A DNA stretch of 64,000 nucleotides from Hydrangea macrophylla (Eukaryota > Streptophyta > Magnoliopsida > Cornales > Hydrangeaceae): assembly GCA_033977485.1 (NCBI GenBank), contig CM066994.1, positions 116,274,458 through 116,338,457 on the forward strand, given 5' to 3'. The position numbers and the translations under genes are program-made. The first letter of the stretch is position 1. Each line of letters starts with the position of its first letter. The notes beneath the pieces are model-generated. The model had not been told where the DNA came from and ran no database searches. It worked only from the letters and a program-made list of their open reading frames with translations. Of the stretch, positions 19,200-30,567 are shown piece by piece.

Positions 19200-22100
19200 T
19201 CACGATGCTGCAGCTAAAAGCATAGAGAGTTTGCCAACTAAAAAACGAAAACGCTGAATCGGATGTGACTTTGTAAACAAATCAGCAATCTGTGCGGAAG
19301 AAGAAACAAAAGGCAAAGTGATAGCTCCATGCTTAAGGTGATGACGAGTAATGTGACAATCAATCTCTATATGCTTGGTCCTCTCATGGAAAACTGAATT
19401 GTGAGCAATCTGAATAGCACTCTTATTATCACAATACATAGGTGAAGGGCGAGGAAGGGAGACACCCATATCTGTAAGTAGTCGGCGTAACCAAATAAGC
19501 TCACGGGTAGTCGAAGCCATAGCACGATACTCAGCTTCTGTGGAAGACACAGCAACAACATCTTGCTTCTTGCTCTTCCAAGAAATGAGAGAATCACCCA
19601 AAAATATACAAAACCCAGTAACAGACTTGCGATCTGTAGGATCACCGGCCCAATCAGCATCAGAGTACGCACGCAGCTCCAAGGAAGATGATGAAGAAAG
19701 TAAAAGACTTTGAAACCTAGTGCCCCTCAAGTACCTCAAAATACGATGAACAGCAGCCCAATGAACTGTAGTAGGGGAAGTAACAAACTGACTAACAACA
19801 TGAACAGCATGAGCAATATCCGGACGAGTAATAGTAAGATAAACCAAGCTACCAACAATAGTGCGATATAAGGTAGGATCAGGCAAAGGAACACCATCAG
19901 AAGGGGAAAGACGAACATTAAGCTCCAAAGGGGTATCAACAATCTTATTATCAGTGAGGCGAGCACGCTCAAGAATGTCACCTGTATACTTAGACTGAGA
20001 AAGAAGATAACCTTTTGGAGAATAGGCTACTTCAATCCCCAAAAAATAACGTAGTGGACCTAAGTCCTTCATTTCAAAACAACGAGCTAATTCAGACTTC
20101 AACACTGCAATCCCATCAACATCATCACCAGTAATAATCATATCATCAACATACAAAGAAAGCATAATACGACCAGCAGTGGTACACCTAATAAAGAGAG
20201 CTGAATCATACTCACTAGAGGAAAACCCAAATGAGGTAATCACTGTGGAAAACTTCTCAAACCAAGCTCGAGGAGCTTGTTTAAGACCATATAAGGCTTT
20301 TTTAAGCCTGCAAACTTCACCAGAACCATGAGGAACACCCGGAGGAGGAACCATATAAACCTCCTCTTGGAGGTCTCCATTCAAGAAAGCATTTTTAACA
20401 TCCATCTGAGTTATATGCCACTGACGAATAGAAGCAATTGCAATAAGAGTACGAACAGTAGTCATTTTAGCAACAGGAGCAAAAGTCTCCTCGTAATCCA
20501 TACCATACTGCTGAGAAAAACCCTTGGCAACCAATCTTGCTTTGTACCGCTCAACAGACCCATCTGACTTGGTTTTAATTTTATAAACCCAACGAGAACC
20601 AATGGCGCTCTTACCAGAAGGTAAGGGAACCAAACTCCAAGTGTCTGTCTTATACAATGCTGAGAGTTCCTCTGCCATAGCCTGTTGCCAAAGAGGATCA
20701 AGAGCTGCCTCTTTATAGGATAGAGGCTCAGAGAGATCATGAACTGAAGCTAAAAATGAAGCAAAAGAATCCGAATAACAAGAATAAACAAAATCAGGTG
20801 ATTGAGTAGACTTACAAGTGCGAGCAGGATAGCGAGGAGGTTCCACAGTCTCAGTAGGTGCTTGGGTGGCCTCTGGAAGGGAGGTAGCATCAAGCGGCAA
20901 GGTACCAGTATCAGCAGAAGTAGAACCATGAGGTGAGACAATATCAGAGGTGCATGGGGCTTGAGAGGGCACACTATCGGTATCATCAGAGAATGGGTCA
21001 AGATGGATGAGATCAGATTTAGTCAACTCAGGATGATTATCAGGAATAGAAAAGAAGGGTATGTGCTCGAAAAACACAACATGACGAGAGACATATAGTT
21101 TTTTAGTAAGTGGGTCAAAGCAACGATATCCCTTTTGACCCTCACCATAACCTAGAAAAACACAAATAGCAGACTTAGGTGACAATTTGGTACGCTCTAC
21201 ATGAGGTCGAAGGACAAAACAAGTACAACCAAACACCTTTAAGGAAGAATAATCAGGAGCATGCCCATACAATTTTTCAAAAGGTGACAGACCTGAGCAG
21301 TGAGAGGATGGAATTTTATTAATTAGATTGACAGCAGTAAGGACAGCCTCTCCCCAAAAATCACTAGGGACATATGCAGATAATAAAAGAGAGCGAGCAG
21401 TTTCAACAATATGCCGATGTTTCCTGTCAGCAACACCATTTTGCTCAGGAGTGTCTGTACAAGAGGACTGGTGAATAGTTCCATCTAAAGCAAGCAACTC
21501 ACGAAATTTATGATAGGTATACTCTCCACCTAAATCACATCTAAAACATTTGATGACAGCAGAATGTTGAGTTTTAACAAAAGCACGAAAGGCATTGTAA
21601 ATATCAAAGAAGTCTGAACGGCGTTTCATAAGATAAACCCAACAGTAACGAGTGCAATCATCAATAAATGATACATAATATCGAGACCCCCCTCTTGTAG
21701 TAACAGGAGAGGGTCCCCACACATCAGAATGAATTAAATCAAATGGTGCAAGAGAATAAGAAATACTTCTATTAAATGGTAAAGCGGAAAATTTTGCCAG
21801 TTTACAACCACTACAATCAGAAATGTCATGAGTTTGTAAATCTCCTAATTTTCCTGTTGAAGCTAAATATTTTAAACGAGAGGCTGAAACATGACCAAGG
21901 CGAGAATGCCATAAATAAAAACTAGACGAAGATGAACTCAAACGAAAGGATGACAAGTCAACACTAGAAGCTGCAACCACTGGTACATTGAGCTTGTCCA
22001 AGATGTATAATCTCCCTTGCCTACGGCCTGTCCCAATCAGCGTCTGAGACTGCGGATCCTGCACATGACAAAAAGTAGAAGAAAAAGAGACTAAATAACC

Positions 22101-23423
22101 TGCATCACAAAGCTGACCAACAGAAACAAGATTCATAGTAAGTTTAGGAATGTGGTAAACACTAGGGAGAGATACATGAGGTGTGACAACAGACCCAACA
22201 CCTGCTAATGGCATGGGAGTACCATCAGCAGTCATAACAGGCAAAGAGGAAGCAGGACATAAGGAAGCAAAAGACGACAAGTCAGGCGACATATGATTAG
22301 AAGCTCCAGAGTCTAACACCCAAATACCGGAGGACATACCTGAAGACATACCTGAAGACATACCTAGTGAAGAGGTGGCCATAGCATGTGGCTGTGTGGC
22401 AAGGAACTTCTGAAATTGCTCAGCAAGGGAGGTCATGGACGGAGTGGATGGGGAAGGGGAACCGGGTCCAAATGAGTCTGATGGTGGTACAACTGCTGCA
22501 GTATTAGGCTGTGGAGGCCTATATGAACGCTGATGAGATTGGTTGTCAGATTTCCAAAGAGAAGATTGAGGTTGCTGGTGTTGTGGTGATCTACCATGTG
22601 AGGGCTGGTTGCTGCTATTGGGCTGGTTTGCACGACCCAACCTAGGACACTGAGCCTTCCAATGACCCTTTTCCTTACAGTAGCTGCATACATCACTACC
22701 AACTCTCGAGTAAGGCTTATTCTGATTGTTGGACTGTGGTCGAAAAGGGGATGCTAAAACAGACGGAGTAGAGTCGGGGAGAATTCCCTTTCCAGATTGT
22801 GTCTTGAGACGTATTTCTTCGGCTACTAACTCATGAACAACAGAATCAACGGACGGAAGTGGGCTACGATGGAGAATGGACCCACGAAGGCCCTCAAAAT
22901 CTTCACGTAGAGCCATAAAAAACTGAACCAGACGTTGTTCCTCCCTACTAGCGATATATGGGGCAAAGGCCCGCAATTCGGGCGACTCCATGAGAGCTAA
23001 CTGATCCCAAAGATCTGTCATTGTAGAATAGAATTCCTGAATACTCAAATTTTTTTGTTCAAGGGCACGAATATCACACTCTAATTGATACCTTTTCGCA
23101 AAATTGGACTGTGTAAATAATTTAGCCAAATGATCCCACACCTCCTTTGCATAGTCAAACTTTGCCAACTGCATACCTATTGAGGGAGCAACGGAGTTGT
23201 TGATCCAAGTAATGATTTTTGAATTATTTGTGTCCCAAACATCTAGCAACTCTGCAAATTTATCAGCATTTTCATTCGTAGGTTTACTAAAATCCCCATT
23301 GATATAACCCCACATCTTCTTCCCCTTCAGAAAATTTTTCATCACATAATTCCAATATGCAAAATTCTTGCCATCGAGTTTAACACTAATCGCTTGAAGC
23401 GAATCATCACGTTCAGTAGCCAT
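19200..23423 (-). CDS. gag-pol: Ty1/copia Gag-Pol polyprotein
   Basis: 1407 residues from the ATG at 23423 (MATERDD). An upstream frame is open to 23558, but its hydrophobic run is leader sequence and the gag start is the better choice. Order: Gag with KNFAYWNYVMK near 20; zinc knuckle CSYCKEKGHWKAQC near 244; protease WVLDSGASNHM near 367; pre-integrase HSRLGH near 505; integrase core about 560-665; reverse transcriptase about 930-1110 with YVDD near 1090; RNase H about 1270-1370 (STEAEYRA, YCDNKSAIQIA). One oddity: the integrase third catalytic residue, Glu in the usual NGVAERK, is Asp here (NGVADRKH near 660). Such a change usually cripples integrases, so this young copy may have been moved by a related enzyme, or the change arose after insertion. 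Confidence 0.95.
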   Translation of the reverse strand: MATERDDSLQAISVKLDGKNFAYWNYVMKNFLKGKKMWGYINGDFSKPTNENADKFAELLDVWDTNNSKIITWINNSVAPSIGMQLAKFDYAKEVWDHLAKLFTQSNFAKRYQLECDIRALEQKNLSIQEFYSTMTDLWDQLALMESPELRAFAPYIASREEQRLVQFFMALREDFEGLRGSILHRSPLPSVDSVVHELVAEEIRLKTQSGKGILPDSTPSVLASPFRPQSNNQNKPYSRVGSDVCSYCKEKGHWKAQCPRLGRANQPNSSNQPSHGRSPQHQQPQSSLWKSDNQSHQRSYRPPQPNTAAVVPPSDSFGPGSPSPSTPSMTSLAEQFQKFLATQPHAMATSSLGMSSGMSSGMSSGIWVLDSGASNHMSPDLSSFASLCPASSLPVMTADGTPMPLAGVGSVVTPHVSLPSVYHIPKLTMNLVSVGQLCDAGYLVSFSSTFCHVQDPQSQTLIGTGRRQGRLYILDKLNVPVVAASSVDLSSFRLSSSSSSFYLWHSRLGHVSASRLKYLASTGKLGDLQTHDISDCSGCKLAKFSALPFNRSISYSLAPFDLIHSDVWGPSPVTTRGGSRYYVSFIDDCTRYCWVYLMKRRSDFFDIYNAFRAFVKTQHSAVIKCFRCDLGGEYTYHKFRELLALDGTIHQSSCTDTPEQNGVADRKHRHIVETARSLLLSAYVPSDFWGEAVLTAVNLINKIPSSHCSGLSPFEKLYGHAPDYSSLKVFGCTCFVLRPHVERTKLSPKSAICVFLGYGEGQKGYRCFDPLTKKLYVSRHVVFFEHIPFFSIPDNHPELTKSDLIHLDPFSDDTDSVPSQAPCTSDIVSPHGSTSADTGTLPLDATSLPEATQAPTETVEPPRYPARTCKSTQSPDFVYSCYSDSFASFLASVHDLSEPLSYKEAALDPLWQQAMAEELSALYKTDTWSLVPLPSGKSAIGSRWVYKIKTKSDGSVERYKARLVAKGFSQQYGMDYEETFAPVAKMTTVRTLIAIASIRQWHITQMDVKNAFLNGDLQEEVYMVPPPGVPHGSGEVCRLKKALYGLKQAPRAWFEKFSTVITSFGFSSSEYDSALFIRCTTAGRIMLSLYVDDMIITGDDVDGIAVLKSELARCFEMKDLGPLRYFLGIEVAYSPKGYLLSQSKYTGDILERARLTDNKIVDTPLELNVRLSPSDGVPLPDPTLYRTIVGSLVYLTITRPDIAHAVHVVSQFVTSPTTVHWAAVHRILRYLRGTRFQSLLLSSSSSLELRAYSDADWAGDPTDRKSVTGFCIFLGDSLISWKSKKQDVVAVSSTEAEYRAMASTTRELIWLRRLLTDMGVSLPRPSPMYCDNKSAIQIAHNSVFHERTKHIEIDCHITRHHLKHGAITLPFVSSSAQIADLFTKSHPIQRFRFLVGKLSMLLAAAS

Positions 23424-23672
23424 TACGAAAACGAAGCAATTAAATAACACAAAACAAGCGAACCCAAAATCAAAAACAGATCCAAAAACACAAAACAAAC
23501 GAACCAGAATCAGACAGATCCAAAAACGAGCGCAAAGCAGTGCGAGATCTAAATACAAATCCGAATCCGAATCAGCGAGAAATCCAACAACGAACCAAAA
23601 TCATCCGAAAATCATCCGAATCAGATTTCAAAACAGTTGGATCTGCGAAAATCGTGGATGAGATTCGAACCT

Positions 23673-23684
23673 GCTTTGATACCA
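23673..23684 (-). promoter_or_regulatory. Primer-binding site, initiator tRNA-Met type
   Basis: TGGTATCAAAGC on the minus strand directly follows the 5' LTR. It matches the usual plant TGGTATCAGAGC, complementary to initiator tRNA-Met, with one G-to-A change. Confidence 0.9.
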
Positions 23685-23882
23685 TGTGAATATATTAAAT
23701 AATCAAGAAAACAACAAAGGGAAAGAGAAAAGAGAGCTAGAGTTTTTCATAACACTAAAACTGAATGAATGAATACAATGAAAAAGAAGAGGCAATAATA
23801 ATAGAATATCTAGGTATACAGTATTACCCTAATACAAAGAAAAGACTAAACTACCCTAAAGCTAATAAAACTAATTCTAACA
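23685..23882 (-). repeat. 5' LTR of the young copia element
   Basis: 198 bp, TG...CA on either strand, identical by eye to the left LTR. It should hold the promoter. Confidence 0.97.
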
Positions 23883-25059
23883 GCATTATGTTTTTCAGTT
23901 TGCTGAGACAAAGACTGCAAAAGTGTTTGGTAGTTGTTGGTTTTTTTTTTCTCAAAAAAAACAATTGATTTGGGAAAAAATAATAAAAGTAGACAGACCC
24001 CTTGGATTGGGTTTTGGTGTAAACCTTAAAATCATAACGGTTAAGAGACGGCGATGGCAAAAGGTACGATATTTTGTTTAAATATTTTCTGTACAAACAT
24101 AAACCACCAGCTGCCCTTGTCTAGGTTGCTTGTTGGTAAATGGTCCCTACTCCTAGGTCAAGGGTTTCAAGGCTTGGTAGAGAGAGAGAATAGAGAGTGA
24201 AAGTTGTGTGAGGTATTCTAAAATAACTCTTTTTTTTTTCTCTCCTCTCTTTATTTTCTTTATAGGGATATTTGGCCTTATTTTAAAAAGTCCCTCGGCT
24301 ATTTTTTTTGTTTTGCGAAAAACTCATCTGATAGATAAAAATAGATAATATTATCTGTTAACATACATAAATTATTCACAAAAATGTCCATAATTTTTCT
24401 CATTTTTTGGCCTATTCGAAAGATTTTTATTATTATTTTATTTCATGTCTTTAAGATCTATACATTGGACTTGAAAATTTTACAAAAAAAGATAAATTAC
24501 AATCTGATTTTGAGATTTTTTTTTTATCTCTAACATATAAAATTATCTATTTGCAGACAGTTAATATTATCTATCAACTTTAAACCACAACCTTTTCATT
24601 TCTTAGGCTTTTTGTGTGATATTTTTTTTTTATTTCCTATATTTTGTTCGAGATCTACCCATCTATGGTTCCAGTTTTTATGAAAGTAATATATTTTGTT
24701 ATGTGAAAAAATATAATTTTATTTGTTTGTTTAATTATAAGGTTCCCCCCCCCCCCCCCCCCCCCCAGTGTTTTATGGTCATTATTGATCTTGTTTGATA
24801 GATCTTATTTTGCTGATTTCAAATTATCAAATTTTATGAAAATCGGACTTGTAGAACAAAAATTATAACAAGTTGAAGTTGTTTAGGTATAAAAGGACCA
24901 AATGCGTTAAAAGAAAAGTAACATATGTATTAGCTTGAAATTGTTTTATTTGAGGGGGCAATGACCGAAACTCCCTTCTTTTTATTTTGTCCTCTCTAAT
25001 AGAGACATATAATCACATGTGTATGTAATGGGGGATCTCTACTTTAAACCATGTTCTAA
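23883..25059. other. AT-rich spacer with a C22 run
   Basis: No gene is visible. It has long A/T homopolymers and one run of 22 C at 24745-24766, set in an otherwise AT-rich stretch. It continues the target sequence on the right of the copia insertion. Confidence 0.6.
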
Positions 25060-25297
25060 GGGCCTGTTTCGCAAATCCTAAAATAGGGTTCAGTCCAAGT
25101 CTATCTTTTATCTGATTCTTACGAGAACCTAGTTTGCTGAGTGTATCTTTCTTATATAGGAGTCCGTGCCTAATGTAATAAATTTCTTAAAACATGTTCT
25201 CTGTCAAACCAACCAAATCTTAAATATCACAAAAATCAGATAAAAAAGGAGACTTAGACCGAACTAGATCCTATTTTGCATATTCCCAGACAGGGCA
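25060..25297. mobile_element. Tourist-like MITE, about 238 bp
   Basis: The ends are imperfect inverted repeats of about 60 bp (GGGCCTGTTTCGCAAATCC at left, matching the reverse of CATATTCCCAGACAGGGC at right). TAA lies directly before (25057-25059) and just inside the right border (25298-25300), as expected for a PIF/Harbinger TSD. No coding capacity. Confidence 0.7.
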
Positions 25298-25532
25298 TAA
25301 AGCTATCACGTGTGTAGGATGTTTTTAGAGTTAAATATTTCATTGGCAGAGAGAGGGTTCCCAAACCTTTACCATATCTAACAGAATTATGTAAATAGAT
25401 ACAGTATCATCAAAGAATATAATGGAATCAAATTCAATTTCAGTGTAATTTTCTATCTGGTTTTAAAAACTATAATTAGATTTGTTTGGAACAGAATCTG
25501 TTTTTAGAGAAATATTTGATTAGAGACACAGT
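25298..25532. other. Short spacer between MITEs
   Basis: No feature seen; AT-rich sequence between two non-autonomous DNA transposons. Confidence 0.5.
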
Positions 25533-25913
25533 TTAGGGGTGGACACGAGCAGAGCCGCTCAACTAGGGCTTGAAGTTCGGCTCGATAAAGGTTAGGCTCA
25601 GCTCGATCATTTGACCTCGTGAACACAATCGATTAAGGCTCGCGAGCAAGCTTGTGAAAAAGCTCGTTAATAAGTTTGATAAAGATATTGTATCGTGACT
25701 TTTATATATATTATAAAATTATAGAATTTTAGAGAAAATATGACAAATCTCGCATATTGGCTTGATAAATAACTGATTTATCATTAAACTATATAATTTT
25801 TAAGGGCGTGCGAAAAAAGCTAGTTAAAGACTCGTGAGAAAGCTCGTGATTACTTGAAAGTTCGTCTCATTTGAGCTCGCAAGCAAGCTTGACTAGGCTC
25901 GTGTCCACCCCTA
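25533..25913. mobile_element. hAT-like MITE, about 380 bp
   Basis: TAGGGGTGGACACGAGC at 25534-25550 is the exact reverse complement of GCTCGTGTCCACCCCTA at 25897-25913. The 8 bases outside are GACACAGT (left) and GACACACT (right), a 7 of 8 match that fits the 8-bp TSD of hAT elements. The interior repeats GCTCG words and has no ORF. Confidence 0.75.
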
Positions 25914-27601
25914 GACACACTCCTATAAAAGGGGAGGGAAAAAGAAAAAGAAAAAGAAAAAGAAAAAGAAAAGGAGAAGACATCGTTCAACATATAAGTT
26001 CGGTTGATTTGTGAACAAAGTTAGTTGTAAAATACGTCCAAAATCGTTTAAATGTAAAATATGCCAAGTATCAAGCTTTTGCACACATACAATATACTTA
26101 CTAATTACTATCTCAGAAGAATTTACCATGGGATGATGGGACCACAAGTAAAAATGACGGCTATATATAGACACCCATGATCCTTGATGGAATGAATAAA
26201 GAGAAGGAAAATGGGCCACGTGGAATTAAGCTGACATGTGATAAAAGAAACAAATTGCACCCACAATTTTTGCGTTCACACAGAACAGGGACTAGTGTAA
26301 GAAGAGAAAAGACAAGAGGTGTAATGGTAAAATAGTTGGTAAAAGTAAGGGCAGATTTGTTATTATGAAAAATTCGTGCATCTTGCTCATTGACCTGTTG
26401 CGTTCTTATAATACAGTAGATATATATAATAGATGCACGGGTTGTATGCTACAAGACTCTATTATGAAATTATTAATCGATATAATAGCTAAAATTTACA
26501 AAGATAATTGTACGAGTGCTTGTAATTATATGTTACCTTTGTCAAAACATTGCCCCTAAACGCATTTGAAAAAATATATACAAGCATATATATGAACTTA
26601 CTGCGTCAATAAACTGTGCAAATCATAACTATTGCAATCACAAAATTCAAACAAATGGTTGAAAATTATAACGTACCTCGAAAAAATGTTGATTCATGTG
26701 TTTATCAACAGAGAGAATAAGTGAAATATCTACAGAAAAGAAAAAAAAAAAGGGATTAAAACAAATAGTATAAAAAATAGAAGGGATTAAAACAAATAGT
26801 ATAAAAAATAGAAAAGCAGTTCATAAAATCATCAAGAATACAAATTTAGATAGAGACACTAAAAATGTATGGATTCGACATGATTATCAATAATGCACAT
26901 TTTAAAAAATAGAAGATAAAATAATACTTCAGATAACCATTGTTAATCAATTCTCGAAGGCTAATTCTTGAAATGCTTCTAAAAACTGCTATTGATAAGT
27001 TGTTATGGAAGACCTTTCATTGGCAACCAACTCATATCCAATCTTTTCTTCCTCTATATATATATTGATGATGCTAAAAATTGGTAAGAGTAAAGTAGAG
27101 CAGATTAAGGGGAGAGAGAGTGAGAGACTGGCTTTTTGTATGCGGTTCGGCCCTGTTAATGAAGGTACCTACGTCCACGTGTGTGTCTGAGCATGTTCAC
27201 TATACTGTAAAAGAGTCGGGGGCCTGTGGTGAACCAACAAGTCTGGAGCTATCGTAGGCCGGCCGGGCATGTTGATGAATGCTATAGAGGTGCTGTGTAG
27301 ACTGAAAAGTCGGCACTTTCAATGGGGGGTGAGAGGTCTCTTTTATAGATGTAAGAGACTTACTCGTACAAGGAAAAGGAAACATAATCCAATTAATATA
27401 GATTGGCATTAATTGTAGGGATTTCCTAATTGGATTAGGAAATAGTTTGCACTTTCCATTAGTCTTCTAGCTTGAGTAGGAAACTGCCCGGAATGCTTGG
27501 GATCATGCCTGTGAGCCCGGATGAGTTGTTCCCGCGGTGGGATGTGCTTGTGCGGTCTTCCCGACCTGTCAGCTTTTAATCCACGATCTAAATGGGACTT
27601 T
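25914..27601. other. AT-rich spacer with small repeats
   Basis: No gene is credible. It holds an (AAAAAG) run at about 25938-25970, an exact 31-bp tandem duplication (26752-26782 and 26783-26813) and a degraded phrase near 27138-27180 (GGTTCGGC, CCTACGTCCACG) like the one in the neighbouring LTR element, so an old relic of that family may be present. Confidence 0.5.
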
Positions 27602-28065
27602 TGTTGGGAATTTAAAAACACAGAACCAAATTCCCCCACATAAACAGTAATTGAACATGCACACTAAAGAAAAGACACACAGATTTTTACATGGTTCGGC
27701 AAAAACGCCTACGTCCACACCCGAGAGACCATTTTTTATAATTGAGAATAAGATCCGGTACAAGAAAACACTTGGATTAAATCTCATAACCTAACCCCAA
27801 ATACTTTGTACCCCACTCTCAATAAACAAAGAACCTCAATCTCTCAACTAGACCATGCACCCCCATGAGGGGAGACCCCCAACTTGGTACACCAAGGGCT
27901 TCTTAAATTCCTATACAATATCCCCTTATATTAAATTTGCAATCCATTATTTATTGGACAAATAATACAACTCTATCTCACAGGAAACCAAATAACAATA
28001 GGACTCTAGCCAAATCTCAATCCCTAAATTAATGGGATTATCCCACATGTGATATAATCCCAACA

Positions 28066-29207
28066 ATCACCCCATCTATCACTTGTGGAGAAATTTCCCA
28101 ATCATTCTATCACACATGACCATCACCCCCTACACTGGAGTACCCACAAAGTCGACTACTTCAACATTTTCCATTAATTGACCGTCTTCTGTACCAGCAT
28201 TCACACCCTGAATCAACATGGTCTCAACACCTCTGATTCGTCAAACCGTGGTCAATATATGTGCAACTGTGCGAGTTAATTATGCACATTAACTCCAGAG
28301 AAAACTTCGATACTCTTTCACCCCAATAGGAATTACCACCTCACCATCGTCTAAACCATGAATAAACCATCCATGCACTTGCAAGAATTTTCCACCGAGG
28401 ATTTGGGAGTACAATCTACCAACTAGACAACAAAACCATCCACATTTCTCTCAACCATCGTATGTGATTTCAGCAACAATATTAGATTCTTCCACAACTT
28501 TGGGATCAATATCACACCACCCAAATAGCAAACTTGCTCCAAAAATATTTGATCAACGTTCTTACGTGCAGTATCCTAATAATTTGTCGAATAATTGCGC
28601 TTGTGTCTGTCCCCGTCTTCTTGGAACCCATCAAATTATTTTCTCCAGAAGCACATACTTACCATACCCAGAATATAAAAATCTAAGAAAAAGTGTCCAT
28701 ACAAGTGGAGTGTGAGGACCTCTCTACCATACGCTACCTGCTACAATCACAGTAGCACTGAAATCACCTTTTACCATAGATCATGACATGAAGTCTCATC
28801 CAATCTATCACCCAAAAAATACGATCTCAAACCATGCAGAATCTCGCAAATCTACTCCCATCGATGAATCTGCAGCACCCAAAAACTTTAGGAACCATCT
28901 CTGACCTGAATTCCAAGTAACATAGCTATTCACACTAACTATTTGAAATTCTAACCAATCAAAAATCCTAAATTCAATATTGCACCTTGCCACATAAGAT
29001 AACCTCCCATGTTCAATTGCTCCACAGTCTTCCAAATTCCAATTACCCACGTATTGCCCATCTTGATTGTGTCAGACACGTCTCCTCTCACGTCCATCGA
29101 TCATTCCCTTTTTTTTTTCTTCTGCTTTTCTTTTTACCACCATGCTGCTACTATCCCCACGTGTCCTGCCATCGAAAAATTTCGACCACCGTGGATCTCA
29201 CCAACCT
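28066..29207 (-). other. Interior of the non-autonomous element, no pol
   Basis: The longest minus-strand frame is about 80 residues (28808-29050), with no motif I recognise. A second short frame near the left LTR ends in ENVEVVDFVGTPV before a stop at about 28130. Either could be a decayed polyprotein remnant. GATGGGGTGAT next to the left LTR is a plausible polypurine tract. Confidence 0.4.
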
Positions 29208-29220
29208 GGCTCTGATACCA
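29208..29220 (-). promoter_or_regulatory. Primer-binding site, initiator tRNA-Met type
   Basis: TGGTATCAGAGCC on the minus strand, the standard plant initiator tRNA-Met complement, 2 bases from the right-hand LTR. It fixes the element orientation as minus. Confidence 0.9.
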
Positions 29221-29698
29221 CTTATTGGGAATTTAAAAACGCAGAACCAAATTTTCCTAAATAAACACACACACATGAATAGTAATTAAACATGCACACC
29301 AAAGAAAAGACACGTAGATTTCTACGTGATTTGGCAAACACGCCTACGTCCACACCCGAGAGAGCATTCTTTATTATTGAGGATAAGATCTGGTACAAGA
29401 AAACCCTTGGATTAAATCCCATAACTTAACCTTAAACACTTTGTACACCCATTCTCAATAAACAAAGAACCCTCACTCTCTTACCCTAGACCATGTACCT
29501 CCATGAGGGGAGACCCCTAACTTGGTACACCAAGGGCTTCCTAAATTCTTATACATCCCTTATAAAAAGTTTGAACCCGTTACTTATTGGACTAGTAATA
29601 CAACTCTATCACAAAGGAAACCACATAACAAAAGGAATCTAGCCAAATCTCAATCCCTAAATTAATGAGATTATCCCATGTGTGATATAATCCCAACA

Positions 29699-30567
29699 CT
29701 TTATGACAATTGATAGATAATGCTAGCCCTCAATAAAGAAACACAGTCAACATCTAGGATTCCCAAATTTAGTCGCTAAATGCTTTGTTAATTACATGCA
29801 GTGGTTCGTAGTACTGTCAAACACTGCCATCAAATATGATATATGTAATTATCAAAAGAGCTCAAATCTTAATGGGATCCTAATGTTGATATAATGGAAC
29901 ATATTGAAGTGCCTGTGTATATACTGGGTTGTGTGTGATATATATGTGTAGATAATTGTCAATTATACAAAGAAGTCATATGCGCGTCTATGATTTTCAA
30001 ATTTGAGTGCCAAATTTGGTCTCTAAATGCCTTGTTAGTTGTACACTTGTACTATATGTTGTGATCTATAGTATTGTCCAACACTGCCACAACATATGAT
30101 ATATGCATTTGTCAATCGAACTCAAATCTCTCAATAATTTCAAACTAGGTGATAACCCGTGCAGACCCGTGCTCTGCACGAGTAGTTTTTTTTTTTTTAT
30201 AACCAGACGAAGATTGTATTCATGAATTGACAAATCATGGGCAAAACGATTTATAAAAAATGGAACCTCATCCATCCAAATTAACATAAATGATTTTATA
30301 CACAGACAATTTTTAAACGTAGTATATATATGTCCAATTAATTTTTTGACCAATGGAGTCAAAAGGCTTAACAAATACTAATATAACTAGTCGATAACCC
30401 GTGCATTGTATGAAATATGAACCCATTGTCAAATTTTATTATAACTGTTGAGAGTAACAAAATTTCTAACGGCGTATCCCATAAATAAGTATAGCACGGC
30501 TGTGGATATTTACAGTTTAACCACGCTTTTTAAAACCTTTCCAAATTTCAAATACAAATACGAGTCA
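29699..30567. other. Spacer with a diverged duplication and two Helitron-like 3' ends
   Basis: Two diverged copies of a block ending AACACTGCCA-CA-ATATGATATATG (about 29760-29880 and 29990-30140) lie in tandem. Two reversed Helitron-like 3' ends follow: CTAG at 30145-30148 with GATAACCCGTGC and a GTGCTCTGCAC hairpin, and CTAG at 30387-30390 with GATAACCCGTGC. The unit between them is about 240 bp. AGTCA at 30563-30567 is the TSD of the solo LTR. No gene. Confidence 0.45.

Larger units (their letters stand above)
18989..23882 (-). mobile_element. Complete, very young Ty1/copia retrotransposon
   Basis: The element is 4894 bp. Both LTRs are 198 bp and I read them as identical. The TSD is GCATT (18984-18988 and 23883-23887). 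The primer site TGGTATCAAAGC abuts the right LTR and the polypurine tract GAGGAGGGG abuts the left LTR, so the element runs on the minus strand. The polyprotein frame is unbroken. Identical LTRs mean an insertion too recent to have collected differences in 198 bp. Confidence 0.97.
27602..29698 (-). mobile_element. Small non-autonomous LTR retrotransposon
   Basis: 2.1 kb. LTRs at 27602-28065 (464 bp) and 29223-29698 (476 bp) are clearly alike (TGTTGGGAATTTAAAAAC start, ATAATCCCAACA end) but differ by substitutions and indels. The right one begins TATTGGG, so its TG end is mutated. A primer site, TGGTATCAGAGCC on the minus strand, sits 2 bases from the right LTR. CTTT flanks both ends (27598-27601, 29699-29702), a short TSD. 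The 1157-bp interior has no gag, protease, RT or integrase motif, so replication must come from another element. Confidence 0.85.
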
